A stretch of 43,126 bases of DNA from a virus, in the IMG/VR virus record IMGVR_UViG_3300042304_001000, positions 1 to 43,126 of that record. One strand, written 5' to 3'. Numbering within the stretch: the first letter of the stretch is position 1; each line of letters opens with the position of its first letter. The position numbers and the translations under genes are program-made. The notes under the pieces are model-generated. The model was not told the DNA's origin. It saw nothing but the letters and a program-made list of their open reading frames with translations, and did not search any database. Shown in pieces: positions 6,138 through 11,441 of this stretch.

Positions 6138-6410
6138 TTAAAGCCCTTTCGCCTTCGCGATGATGGCGCGAGCAAAGTCCAAGTCGTCGTCGTCGGCCAT
6201 TGGATGCGCGAGGCGTTCCAGCGCGGAGAGAAGATCGGGGGCGGAGGCGATGAGGATGGCGTTGGCTTCCATTTCATTCGTCGCGCACGGCCAGCTTGGA
6301 ATGTCGCAAATGCGAACCAATTCGTTGATTTCGTTTCCAGCTTCGATGCTGGCGTATTCGTTCGGGCCGTCGAAAGTCGCTACTTTCCAAGGCGCGGGGG
6401 TGTGGCTCAC
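6138..6410 (-). CDS. TPxPW-type conserved phage protein
   Basis: A 90-residue protein with N-terminal HTPAPWKV and later NAILIASAPDLLSALERLA. The TPGPW start plus N-A-x-L-I-A-x-A-P-x-L-L is a common small phage family of unknown role. It is a paralogue of the adjacent upstream gene (6407-6757) and is coupled to it by ATGA. The C-terminus is acidic, then helical. Confidence 0.75.
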   Translation of the reverse strand: MSHTPAPWKVATFDGPNEYASIEAGNEINELVRICDIPSWPCATNEMEANAILIASAPDLLSALERLAHPMADDDDLDFARAIIAKAKGL

Positions 6411-6757
6411 AGGCTACCTCCAATCGCCTTTTCGATGACCGGAGCAATTCTAGCGCGAATCCATTCGGGCGATTCTCCGGCGTTTGCGTAAATCAGAGCC
6501 AGCGCCTCCAACATTTCAGGCGCGGAAGCGATGAGGCGAGCGTTGGCCGTTATTTCCAGAGTGTCGGTCATAAGACAGACGGTTTTCCCGTGCTGGTCAT
6601 GGAAAACGTGCCATTCGCCGTTTTCGCCTTCCGTTGGCGGATGAACCTCCGCGAATTGAGGCACGTTGCAGATGCAGCGGCTCGCGTGATTCGAATGTTT
6701 GCCTTCCCATTGCGGATCGGGAACGACAAACCAAGGTCCGGGGGTATGGTTTTTCAT
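6407..6757 (-). CDS. TPGPW-type conserved phage protein, paralogue of the next gene
   Basis: A 116-residue protein starting MKNHTPGPWFVVPDPQW and containing NARLIASAPEMLEALALI. It shares both family signatures with 6138-6410, but the middle is longer and has His/Cys residues (SNHASRCICN) that might bind metal. A tandem duplication within this small-gene run is likely. Unknown function. Confidence 0.78.
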   Translation of the reverse strand: MKNHTPGPWFVVPDPQWEGKHSNHASRCICNVPQFAEVHPPTEGENGEWHVFHDQHGKTVCLMTDTLEITANARLIASAPEMLEALALIYANAGESPEWIRARIAPVIEKAIGGSL

Positions 6758-6762
6758 TGGGT

Positions 6763-7359
6763 TCAGGCGTTAATGGTGTAATCAGACGCAAAACGAATGC
6801 CTTCGGCGCGGCCTGATTCGGAGCCGCCAAGTTCTAGCTCTTCGGTGAGCGAATTACCCAACTGGCGCGTCCATGCGTGCCAATGTTCGCGTGCGTCGGC
6901 GCAGAAAATTCCATCTTCGCGAAGCACGGTTGCAAATGCGTGGAAAAAGTCCTGTTTCACTCCTTCGACCGCATCGTCCATGTCAATGGCGCGGAGAAGA
7001 TCCGCATCCATGCGGGATAAGGTCATGCGCGGGAGGAGGATTTCGACGGCGAAGTCGCGAGCGTCGGTCCAGATGGAACTATAGGCGTTTGTGCTGAGCC
7101 ATAAGGAGCCGTCCTGAAATAGATGGTATTTGGATGCGTCCGACGATTCATCTTCGCGAAATGAGTCTGCTATGTCGTCCGCGAACGGCGCGAGAGTTTC
7201 GATGAGGTCTTGCTCCTCCCATGACAGGCTGCGACACATAACGTAAGTATGGCGGATGTAGGCCAGTGCGGATTGCGGGAGGTTATCCGGTTTGAAGAAT
7301 TGCAGGATAACGTCGCGGGAGATGAGCTTTTCAAGGACAGGGAGCAATTTTGGATTCAT
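6763..7359 (-). CDS. hypothetical protein
   Basis: A 198-residue acidic, mainly helical protein starting MNPKLLPVLEKL. I chose this ATG because it follows the recurring AATC-ATGAA start context and leaves the structured spacer 7398-7433 untranslated. An earlier in-frame ATG at 7479 would translate that spacer into a basic extension. It contains many Asp/Glu residues and several Trp/His (ADAREHWHAWTRQ). No family is recognised. Confidence 0.65.
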   Translation of the reverse strand: MNPKLLPVLEKLISRDVILQFFKPDNLPQSALAYIRHTYVMCRSLSWEEQDLIETLAPFADDIADSFREDESSDASKYHLFQDGSLWLSTNAYSSIWTDARDFAVEILLPRMTLSRMDADLLRAIDMDDAVEGVKQDFFHAFATVLREDGIFCADAREHWHAWTRQLGNSLTEELELGGSESGRAEGIRFASDYTINA

Positions 7360-7397
7360 GATTCGGATTTGATTTGGCAAACCAGGATTTTGATTTA

Positions 7398-7433
7398 CCG
7401 CTGCTGCCCACCGTTTCCGATGGACAGGCGCGA
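7398..7433 (-). ncRNA. intercistronic GAAA-capped hairpin, copy A
   Basis: In the minus-strand transcript CUGUCCAUCG pairs with CGGUGGGCAG around a GAAA tetraloop (plus-strand 7404-7427). Ten pairs include two G-U wobbles that would be mismatches on the other strand. A 2x2 internal loop and three to four further pairs lie below. It ends 38 nt before the ATG at 7359 and begins 20 nt after the previous stop. No U-tract follows. Confidence 0.6.
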
Positions 7434-7453
7434 GAAATAAAAACTTCCTGGGG

Positions 7454-7645
7454 TTAAATTTTACTGTCGATTTCTTCAATGGAAACGAATTCCCACTTTT
7501 TAATGTCCTGCAATGCGATGCGTGCGTGAATGATCGGACCGTGAAACATCTCGTCGATTTCTGACTGATGTTCGAATGCGGAAACGAGCGATTGAAGCGC
7601 GGAGATTACCTTTTGGATTTCGGATTCGGGATATTTTGAGTTCAT
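7454..7645 (-). CDS. small hypothetical protein
   Basis: A 63-residue protein, helical (IQKVISALQSLVSAFEHQSE), with acidic and aromatic residues at the C-terminus (WEFVSIEEIDSKI). The start context is CGAATC-ATGAA, the same as the next gene. No function recognised. Confidence 0.6.
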   Translation of the reverse strand: MNSKYPESEIQKVISALQSLVSAFEHQSEIDEMFHGPIIHARIALQDIKKWEFVSIEEIDSKI

Positions 7646-7677
7646 GATTCGTGATTTATTTCGAGGAGGACTTGTGG

Positions 7678-7719
7678 CCTACCCTGTCGCAGCACGCTTT
7701 TCGGCATGATGCGCGTAGG
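7678..7719 (-). ncRNA. intercistronic hairpin, copy C
   Basis: Minus-strand pairing runs as follows: CAUGC with GCGUG around a GAAA-containing 6-nt loop, then a U-C mismatch, then A-U and three G-C/C-G pairs, an internal loop, and an outer CCUAC/GUAGG stem. It starts 5 nt after the upstream stop (7725) and ends 32 nt before the ATG at 7645. One pair is G-U only in the minus transcript. The U-C mismatch position parallels copy B. Confidence 0.5.
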
Positions 7720-7724
7720 ATAGG

Positions 7725-7946
7725 TCATTCGGCCAGTGCGCGGAGTGCCTTCAGTGTCGGTTTGCCTTTACCGCCGATTGCGCGCCATGCGGCAACGGAT
7801 GATTCTCCGTCGTGATTCCAAGTGGAGGCTCCGTCGAGCGTTGCGCGGCAGGATTCTAGGAACCTGTCCAGTTTGTCGGGGTTGGATGCCCAAGGGAGCG
7901 CGGAAACGGCTTTGCGGTATTCAGAGAGGAAGGATGATTTATTCAT
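7725..7946 (-). CDS. small hypothetical protein
   Basis: A 73-residue protein starting MNKSSFLSEYRKAVSALPW. It has a recognisable helical N-terminus and a Gly/Lys-rich segment, AWRAIGGKGKPTLKALRAL. I chose the ATG at 7946 because the longer frame from 7997 overlaps the stop of the upstream gene and adds a Ser-rich stretch. Unknown function. Confidence 0.6.
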   Translation of the reverse strand: MNKSSFLSEYRKAVSALPWASNPDKLDRFLESCRATLDGASTWNHDGESSVAAWRAIGGKGKPTLKALRALAE

Positions 7947-7965
7947 TGGATGCGCGGGGAATTGG

Positions 7966-8274
7966 TTAGAACTGCTGAATGACGATACCGCCGTCAAAAG
8001 TCACGACAGTGGTTTTCCGGCCAAGCCACATTTCAGCCTGATCATTATCTTCTGACTCGAAACCGTAAGCTTTCGCAGCCTCAAGCGCGGAGGGATATTC
8101 GGCCCATTCGCAGCAAATCCCGATTGGATCAAGAGTGAGTTCCTCTGCAATTGAGTTTTCGTATTCTTCCAAATATTCGAATAACGCACGGCGTGCGGGG
8201 ACGGTGAATTGACTTTCGCGTCCGCATAAGCGGAAGGATTCGACGAATTGGAATTCTGAAACGGTGGTTTTCAT
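7966..8274 (-). CDS. conserved phage hypothetical protein (ICCEWAEY type)
   Basis: A 102-residue protein. The core is ALFEYLEEYENSIAEELTLD followed by PIGICCEWAEYPSALEAA. I have seen this arrangement in many phage hypotheticals, often annotated only as a conserved protein. The start at 8274 has the AATCCA-ATGAA context and leaves hairpin copy B untranslated. No catalytic residues are evident. Confidence 0.72.
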   Translation of the reverse strand: MKTTVSEFQFVESFRLCGRESQFTVPARRALFEYLEEYENSIAEELTLDPIGICCEWAEYPSALEAAKAYGFESEDNDQAEMWLGRKTTVVTFDGGIVIQQF

Positions 8275-8313
8275 TGGATTGGATTTATTGAATCGGGAAT
8301 CGGGATTGATTCG

Positions 8314-8349
8314 CCGCCGGAGGCTACCGTTTCCGATAGACTCTCGCGG
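8314..8349 (-). ncRNA. intercistronic GAAA-capped hairpin, copy B
   Basis: In the minus transcript GAGUCUAUCG pairs with CGGUAGCCUC around GAAA: eight Watson-Crick pairs, one U-G and one U-C mismatch. A 2x2 internal loop and a 4-bp lower stem (CCGC/GCGG) follow. Compared with copy A the loop is identical while stem bases differ with pairing kept (C-G against U-A, second pair from the base of the six-pair upper helix). It starts 4 nt after a stop and ends 39 nt before the next ATG. Confidence 0.6.
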
Positions 8350-8353
8350 GGAG

Positions 8354-8725
8354 TCAAAGCGAACCGTTCGATTCGGCAATATCACCCCATGAAGCGATTC
8401 TATAGTGTCCATTCATTCGGACAATTGTCGGCGCATAAGTGTCGCCAGTGTTCAGGTACTCAACCCAAGTACCGTTTCTAGTCTGAAAGGCTTCTATGCC
8501 GAAAGTTTCCAGTAATGCGTCAAGGCAATGAAGGCGCACGTCCGAAGTGGACGGCGCATGATAGCACTCGCGCACTCGCGCATCACCGGCGGGGAGCGAT
8601 TCCAGTTCGGAGCGGCGCATTCGGAAGATAGCCTTTGCTTCCTTTCCCTTGCCGGGGAAAACGGATTCGATAGACGTAATGGACGGGGAGCGGAAACGGG
8701 GAGCGGAAACGGTGATTGTATTCAT
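8354..8725 (-). CDS. conserved phage hypothetical protein (GHYRIASWGDIAE type)
   Basis: A 123-residue protein. The C-terminal half is distinctive: HCLDALLETFGIEAF, WVEYLNTGDTYAPT, GHYRIASWGDIAE. The pattern is familiar from phage genomes but has no assigned function. The gene starts inside a GGGAT-repeat tract that precedes and includes the ATG. Confidence 0.7.
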   Translation of the reverse strand: MNTITVSAPRFRSPSITSIESVFPGKGKEAKAIFRMRRSELESLPAGDARVRECYHAPSTSDVRLHCLDALLETFGIEAFQTRNGTWVEYLNTGDTYAPTIVRMNGHYRIASWGDIAESNGSL

Positions 8726-8748
8726 GGGATGGGATGGGATGAGATGGG
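8726..8748 (+). repeat. GGGAT tandem tract with G-quadruplex pattern
   Basis: Plus-strand G-runs at 8726-8728, 8731-8733, 8736-8738 and 8746-8748 are separated by 2, 2 and 7 bases, matching the G3N1-7 quadruplex rule. The tract lies immediately upstream of the minus-strand ATG at 8725, so the G-rich strand is the template and the mRNA carries CAUCCC repeats. Confidence 0.5.
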
Positions 8749-8750
8749 AT

Positions 8751-8954
8751 TTACTTTGCGGAGGGAATGGGCCGGAACTCTAAGCAAGGGCCGGAAACGG
8801 AGGCGGAAACGTAATAATCGGACAGATGGAAAGCGGCCCAACGTTCCGAATCGGGAAACGGGAGAATGGCAATGCATTCGTGAGGTTTTCCTTCGTTTCG
8901 AATGCGCGGAGTTCTATCTATGCGGAGGCAGAGTTGGGCGAGTGTCTCTTTCAT
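8751..8954 (-). CDS. small hypothetical protein
   Basis: A 67-residue protein starting MKETLAQLCLRI, with a beta-rich middle (CIAILPFPDSERWAAFHLSD). The start follows AAATCC-AAATCCC. The long hairpin copy D fills its leader. No family recognised. Confidence 0.6.
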   Translation of the reverse strand: MKETLAQLCLRIDRTPRIRNEGKPHECIAILPFPDSERWAAFHLSDYYVSASVSGPCLEFRPIPSAK

Positions 8955-8977
8955 GGGATTTGGATTTGATTTAGTTT

Positions 8978-9026
8978 GAATACTGAATTCTGGTTTCCAT
9001 TTCAGAAAACCAGTGGTTCAGGATTC
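8978..9026 (-). ncRNA. intercistronic hairpin, copy D
   Basis: On the minus strand CUGGUUUUC pairs with GGAAACCAG (nine pairs, one U-G) around UGAAAU. The stem then extends through UGAA/UUCA and GAAU/AUUC with small internal loops. It fills nearly the whole spacer, from 5 nt after the stop at 9032 to 23 nt before the ATG at 8954. The stem lacks a trailing U-tract. Confidence 0.6.
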
Positions 9027-9031
9027 AAAGC

Positions 9032-9436
9032 TCAGCCAAGGATCGTCTGCTTCGTTGAAGGACAGGCTTTGCGGAGCGTTTCAAGTTCGCCCAAAGTGTC
9101 CAAGTCGCAGTCGATTCCCTCATCCTGAAGAGCTGAGCAAATCCCGTCCGTGTCGTCGCCCAGAAGCGAAACGAGAGCGAAATACCTGCTTCGGTTGCTT
9201 AGGCTAAACTCCGCCTGAACGGCGCGCCGATAGGCTAGAAAATCAGACGATAAGCCAGCCTCACGGGCTTTGACTTTCGCCCAGTAAACCTCCGTTGGAA
9301 TACCTGCCTTCAGGTGAACTATCTTCCATCCTTCGCCTCGGTTGCGGAGAACTGTTCCGTTACTGCGGAGGCTGAGTGAACTTTGCAGTGCGTTAACTCT
9401 TTCGAGTTCAGTGCCTTGCTTGCTTAGGGTTGCCAT
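9032..9436 (-). CDS. hypothetical protein
   Basis: A 134-residue protein with a basic, beta-rich N-terminal half (SLRSNGTVLRNRGEGWKIVH) and an acidic helical C-terminal half (GDDTDGICSALQDEGIDC). The start ATGGCA is 20 nt after the stop of the 34-residue membrane-peptide gene. No family recognised. Confidence 0.65.
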   Translation of the reverse strand: MATLSKQGTELERVNALQSSLSLRSNGTVLRNRGEGWKIVHLKAGIPTEVYWAKVKAREAGLSSDFLAYRRAVQAEFSLSNRSRYFALVSLLGDDTDGICSALQDEGIDCDLDTLGELETLRKACPSTKQTILG

Positions 9437-9456
9437 AGTTTTATTTAGTAGGGGAT

Positions 9457-9561
9457 TCAGAATTGGGAGCGGAAGAAAATCAGGAAGAAAGCATAGCTGG
9501 CGACGACGTAAAGGAAGGCAGAGACTAGGAAGGAGGCGAGTTTTTTAAACGTGGGTTTCAT
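9457..9561 (-). CDS. 34-residue single-span membrane protein
   Basis: The frame encodes MKPTFKKLASFLVSAFLY, then VVASYAFFLIFFRSQF and a TGA. Three Lys near the N-terminus are followed by about 20 hydrophobic residues, so it should insert as one membrane helix with a cytoplasmic basic end. It is short, but has its own structured leader (copy E) and the family start context AATTCAACC-ATGAA, which supports real expression. Candidate roles are an antiholin, a superinfection or host-membrane effector, or a stress peptide; none can be chosen from sequence. Confidence 0.6.
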   Translation of the reverse strand: MKPTFKKLASFLVSAFLYVVASYAFFLIFFRSQF

Positions 9562-9571
9562 TGGTTGAATT

Positions 9572-9586
9572 GGTGAACCGTTCACC
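9572..9586. promoter_or_regulatory. perfect 6-bp inverted repeat in the leader of the membrane peptide
   Basis: GGTGAA (9572-9577) and TTCACC (9581-9586) flank CCG. It lies between hairpin copy E and the ATG at 9561, sharing base 9586 with the base of copy E, so it may stack on that hairpin or compete with it. Confidence 0.4.
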
Positions 9587-9621
9587 GTCCACAACCCGTC
9601 ATTGCTGACAGGCTGGGGACG
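9586..9621 (-). ncRNA. intercistronic GCAA-capped long hairpin, copy E
   Basis: The minus transcript can form a stem of 15-nt arms (plus-strand 9586-9600 with 9607-9621) containing one C-U mismatch and two G-U pairs, closed by an A-U pair on a GCAA loop. GCAA belongs to the same GNRA class as the GAAA of copies A and B. It begins 8 nt after the upstream stop and ends 24 nt before the ATG at 9561. Confidence 0.6.
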
Positions 9622-9629
9622 AGGACCAG

Positions 9630-9866
9630 TCAGGCTTCAATACCGACACTGGCGCATATTTCGCAGCGTTCGCCTGTCTCGCCTAAGTCACGCAGCGTTT
9701 GAAGGCTTCCACAGTCAACGCAAGGACATTGAATCTCTGACAGCCACTTGTCAGGGCCAGCACACATTCCGGCGGTTGCTGCGGGAAGCGTGAAGCCGTT
9801 TTGAAGGCGAATGAAACGCTCGCCTGAGGTTGCGGATCGAATGATTTTGTAAGCTTGTTTCTTCAT
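9630..9866 (-). CDS. small zinc-ribbon-like protein
   Basis: A 78-residue protein, the first gene of the minus-strand accessory operon. It has a basic N-terminal region (MKKQAYKIIRSATSGERFIR) and a C-terminal knuckle, CPCVDCGS then RCEICAS, which gives two CxxC pairs about 14 residues apart and is suitable for one zinc. Probably a nucleic-acid or protein-binding module. No specific family. Confidence 0.65.
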   Translation of the reverse strand: MKKQAYKIIRSATSGERFIRLQNGFTLPAATAGMCAGPDKWLSEIQCPCVDCGSLQTLRDLGETGERCEICASVGIEA

Positions 9867-9875
9867 GACGGAGAC

Positions 9876-9903
9876 AGATTAGCATGGGAAAACGGCGGTT
9901 CAA
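9876..9903 (-). promoter_or_regulatory. candidate promoter of the minus-strand accessory operon
   Basis: On the minus strand TTGAAC (9903-9898) and TAATCT (9881-9876) are separated by 16 bp, about 10 bp before the ATG at 9866. The -10 matches only three of six positions. The location at the head of a roughly 9.8-kb co-directional gene run is the main support. Confidence 0.25.
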
Positions 9904-9971
9904 AGAAAAAACTCCAAATTTCTTTCGTCGATGGCAAAATGAGCAAAGGGCTGATTTTATTGGGTTTCACA

Positions 9972-9990
9972 TAGGACAGAGTGTGTCCTA
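9972..9990. promoter_or_regulatory. operator-like palindrome TAGGACA-n5-TGTCCTA
   Basis: Perfect 7-bp arms at 9972-9978 and 9984-9990 around GAGTG, in the middle of the 222-bp divergent spacer between the minus accessory operon (start 9866) and the plus HTH gene (start 10089). Typical in size and symmetry for a dimeric repressor site. Confidence 0.5.
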
Positions 9991-9995
9991 CCCCA

Positions 9996-10057
9996 TGCAA
10001 CCAGGTTGCAGAATTGAAAAAAACGAGAGCAAGGGAAACTTGGTTGCGAGCGGTTGC
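9996..10057. promoter_or_regulatory. TGCAACC-A-GGTTGCA palindrome and GGTTGC repeats
   Basis: TGCAACC (9996-10002), A, GGTTGCA (10004-10010) is a perfect 15-bp palindrome. The half-site GGTTGC recurs as direct repeats at 10042-10047 and 10052-10057. A second, different operator set beside the 9972-9990 palindrome suggests two regulators acting on this divergent region. Confidence 0.5.
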
Positions 10058-10088
10058 AATCGGAGCTTCGAACCGCCAACCTCTAGGA

Positions 10089-10535
10089 ATGACGGCTAAG
10101 GAATGGGAACGGGCGAAAGCTCTCTATGTGTCGGGAAGAGGATGGAAAGCGATTGGAGAGCAATTGAAGCTAAACGTCGATACTCTGAAGAGCAAGGCGA
10201 GCAGAGAAGGAGTGACGAAATTGAGGAAGGAGACTGAAGCAATTATCTCTTCAGAGATTTCTGTAAGGACAGAAAAGAGTCTTGAAGCTCTCTCTGCTCT
10301 GGTCCGTGGAAAGCTTGCCGAAGACGCGTCTTCGACACTAGAGAGAGTGAACGGTTATTGTCTCGATGGAATTAAAGACGAGGCAACCAGAGAGCAGATA
10401 ATTGGATCAGTCGCAAAACGGTCAGCACTCGTTTTCGGTTGGTCAGAGGCTGGCGAGGCTTCCAATGTCTCAATAACGCTCCTCGGTTCAATGCCGGACC
10501 GATTTGCTGAGGTAGTCGTGTCGAATCCCGTTTGA
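10089..10535 (+). CDS. helix-turn-helix protein, candidate small terminase subunit
   Basis: A 148-residue protein starting MTAKEWERAKALYVSGRGW. The N-terminus is a classical HTH (ALYVSGRGWKAIGEQLKL, then DTLKSKASREGV), followed by a helical middle (EALSALVRGKLAEDAS) and a Gly/Ala-containing C-terminus. This order fits phage small terminases, and it starts the plus-strand late block, but TerL is 14 kb away on the other strand. A transcription regulator that binds the adjacent palindromes is the main alternative. An upstream start at 9981 would read through the palindromes and is less likely. Confidence 0.55.
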   Translation: MTAKEWERAKALYVSGRGWKAIGEQLKLNVDTLKSKASREGVTKLRKETEAIISSEISVRTEKSLEALSALVRGKLAEDASSTLERVNGYCLDGIKDEATREQIIGSVAKRSALVFGWSEAGEASNVSITLLGSMPDRFAEVVVSNPV

Positions 10536-10640
10536 AGTGAATATAACACACATTGTACAACGCATGGGAGCTAATGGTCAGGATAAGTAAATCTAATGGG
10601 ACAAAAGGATTGTTTTCCACAGAATGGCACGATTATTGAC

Positions 10641-10665
10641 GTAGGACCTGGCACCCCCTTTGCGG
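10641..10665 (+). other. hairpin in the spacer before the nuclease gene
   Basis: CACCCC and GGGGTG form a 6-bp G+C stem in the otherwise featureless 180-bp spacer 10536-10715. What follows is GGCTTCGTTT, too weak a T-run to call a firm intrinsic terminator. I see no clear promoter in the rest of the spacer. Confidence 0.3.
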
Positions 10666-10715
10666 GGTGGCTTCGTTTACGATACCCCCCTCAAAAATTT
10701 TCCGTCTTTTTGACC

Positions 10716-11243
10716 ATGTTAAGTAAAATTAAAATTGGTCAAGTTATTTCTCTCAATCAAGCTGAGAGGAAGTTGGCCCACTTCGTAGCCAAGAATCGCA
10801 ACGGCAATAACCGTCATTTCAACACTACGAACTTGAAGATAAGCACGGATGACCCTGCAACCGTGGATCTGGAGGGCGTATGCGGCGAGATAGCCTTCTG
10901 TAAGCTATTCAATGTCTATCCTGACATCGACACGGATCGAGAGCCTCCGCACCCGCTCTACGACGCGATTATCCCTCCCATTCCACCGGGCATTCGCATC
11001 GATGTGAAGACGACCAAATACGAGAATGGCAAGCTACTGGTCGATGCGCGCAAGGGTTCTAAGACCGATGGCGTGGATTTCTATGCGCTGATGACGGGTC
11101 AATTCCCCGGTCCGTATACGTTCAGGGGATTCATCGCGAAGGAACATATCATCCAGCCGCACAGGATTGGAACGATCATCAAGGGATACAAAACGTACAT
11201 GGCGGATCAGAGTGAACTGACCGACGAGGTAACTATATTCTAA
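10716..11243 (+). CDS. predicted PD-(D/E)XK nuclease
   Basis: A 175-residue protein with the nuclease order E58 (GVCGEIAF), D83 (YDAII), then D96-V-K98 in IRIDVKTT and a following beta strand (GKLLVDAR). This is the restriction-endonuclease-like catalytic layout, so it should cut DNA with a metal ion. The context, between an HTH protein and the capsid gene, could mean a packaging-associated nuclease, a host-DNA nuclease or a mobile element. I chose the ATG at 10716 because the longer frame (from 10596) reads through the hairpin spacer and is Pro/Gly-rich without domain support. Confidence 0.65.
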   Translation: MLSKIKIGQVISLNQAERKLAHFVAKNRNGNNRHFNTTNLKISTDDPATVDLEGVCGEIAFCKLFNVYPDIDTDREPPHPLYDAIIPPIPPGIRIDVKTTKYENGKLLVDARKGSKTDGVDFYALMTGQFPGPYTFRGFIAKEHIIQPHRIGTIIKGYKTYMADQSELTDEVTIF

Positions 11244-11252
11244 TTGACTCGT

Positions 11253-11269
11253 GATACATAAAATGTATC
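11253..11269. promoter_or_regulatory. palindrome GATACAT-AAA-ATGTATC
   Basis: Perfect 7-bp arms 11253-11259 and 11263-11269, 10 nt after the nuclease stop and about 170 bp before the capsid start. AT-rich and symmetrical, so an operator is more likely than a terminator (no T-tract). Confidence 0.45.
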
Positions 11270-11360
11270 CATCCGGCTTATCGACCCTAAGCAAGGCGGA
11301 GGCTTGGTCAGCCATCGCAAAACTGTCTAAGCGGCAATGACGCTCCGCATCGGTCAGCGC

Positions 11361-11405
11361 GTAGGCCGCGAATCCACGTCGTGTGGCATGGGTAGAATGG
11401 CCTAC
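11361..11405 (+). promoter_or_regulatory. structured capsid-gene leader
   Basis: GTAGGCC (11361-11367) pairs exactly with GGCCTAC (11399-11405). Inside, AUCCACG and UGUGGCAU can form a second stem with one bulged C. The structure ends 36 nt before the capsid ATG, in a 198-bp untranslated region that also has short G+C stems at 11330-11360. It could protect or control the capsid mRNA. The 13-mer ending this hairpin recurs at 4679-4691. Confidence 0.5.
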
Positions 11406-11441
11406 CAAATGCAGATAACGTCGGTTTAATTTTTTCTCAAT

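Noticed and set aside
10058-10085. tRNA-like T-arm (GGTTCGAA on the minus strand) near the HTH gene start
   Set aside because: The flanking bases cannot form the 5-bp T-stem, and no anticodon or acceptor stem is present. It is an isolated TTCGAA palindrome.
11244-11262. TTGACT as -35 of a capsid promoter
   Set aside because: No -10-like hexamer at 15-19 bp; the AT-rich TACATAAAAT is only about 6 bp away.
11397-11429. 10-codon frame in the capsid leader (MAYQMQITSV) as a leader peptide
   Set aside because: Too short to separate from chance and without any regulatory codon run; the hairpin explains the sequence better.
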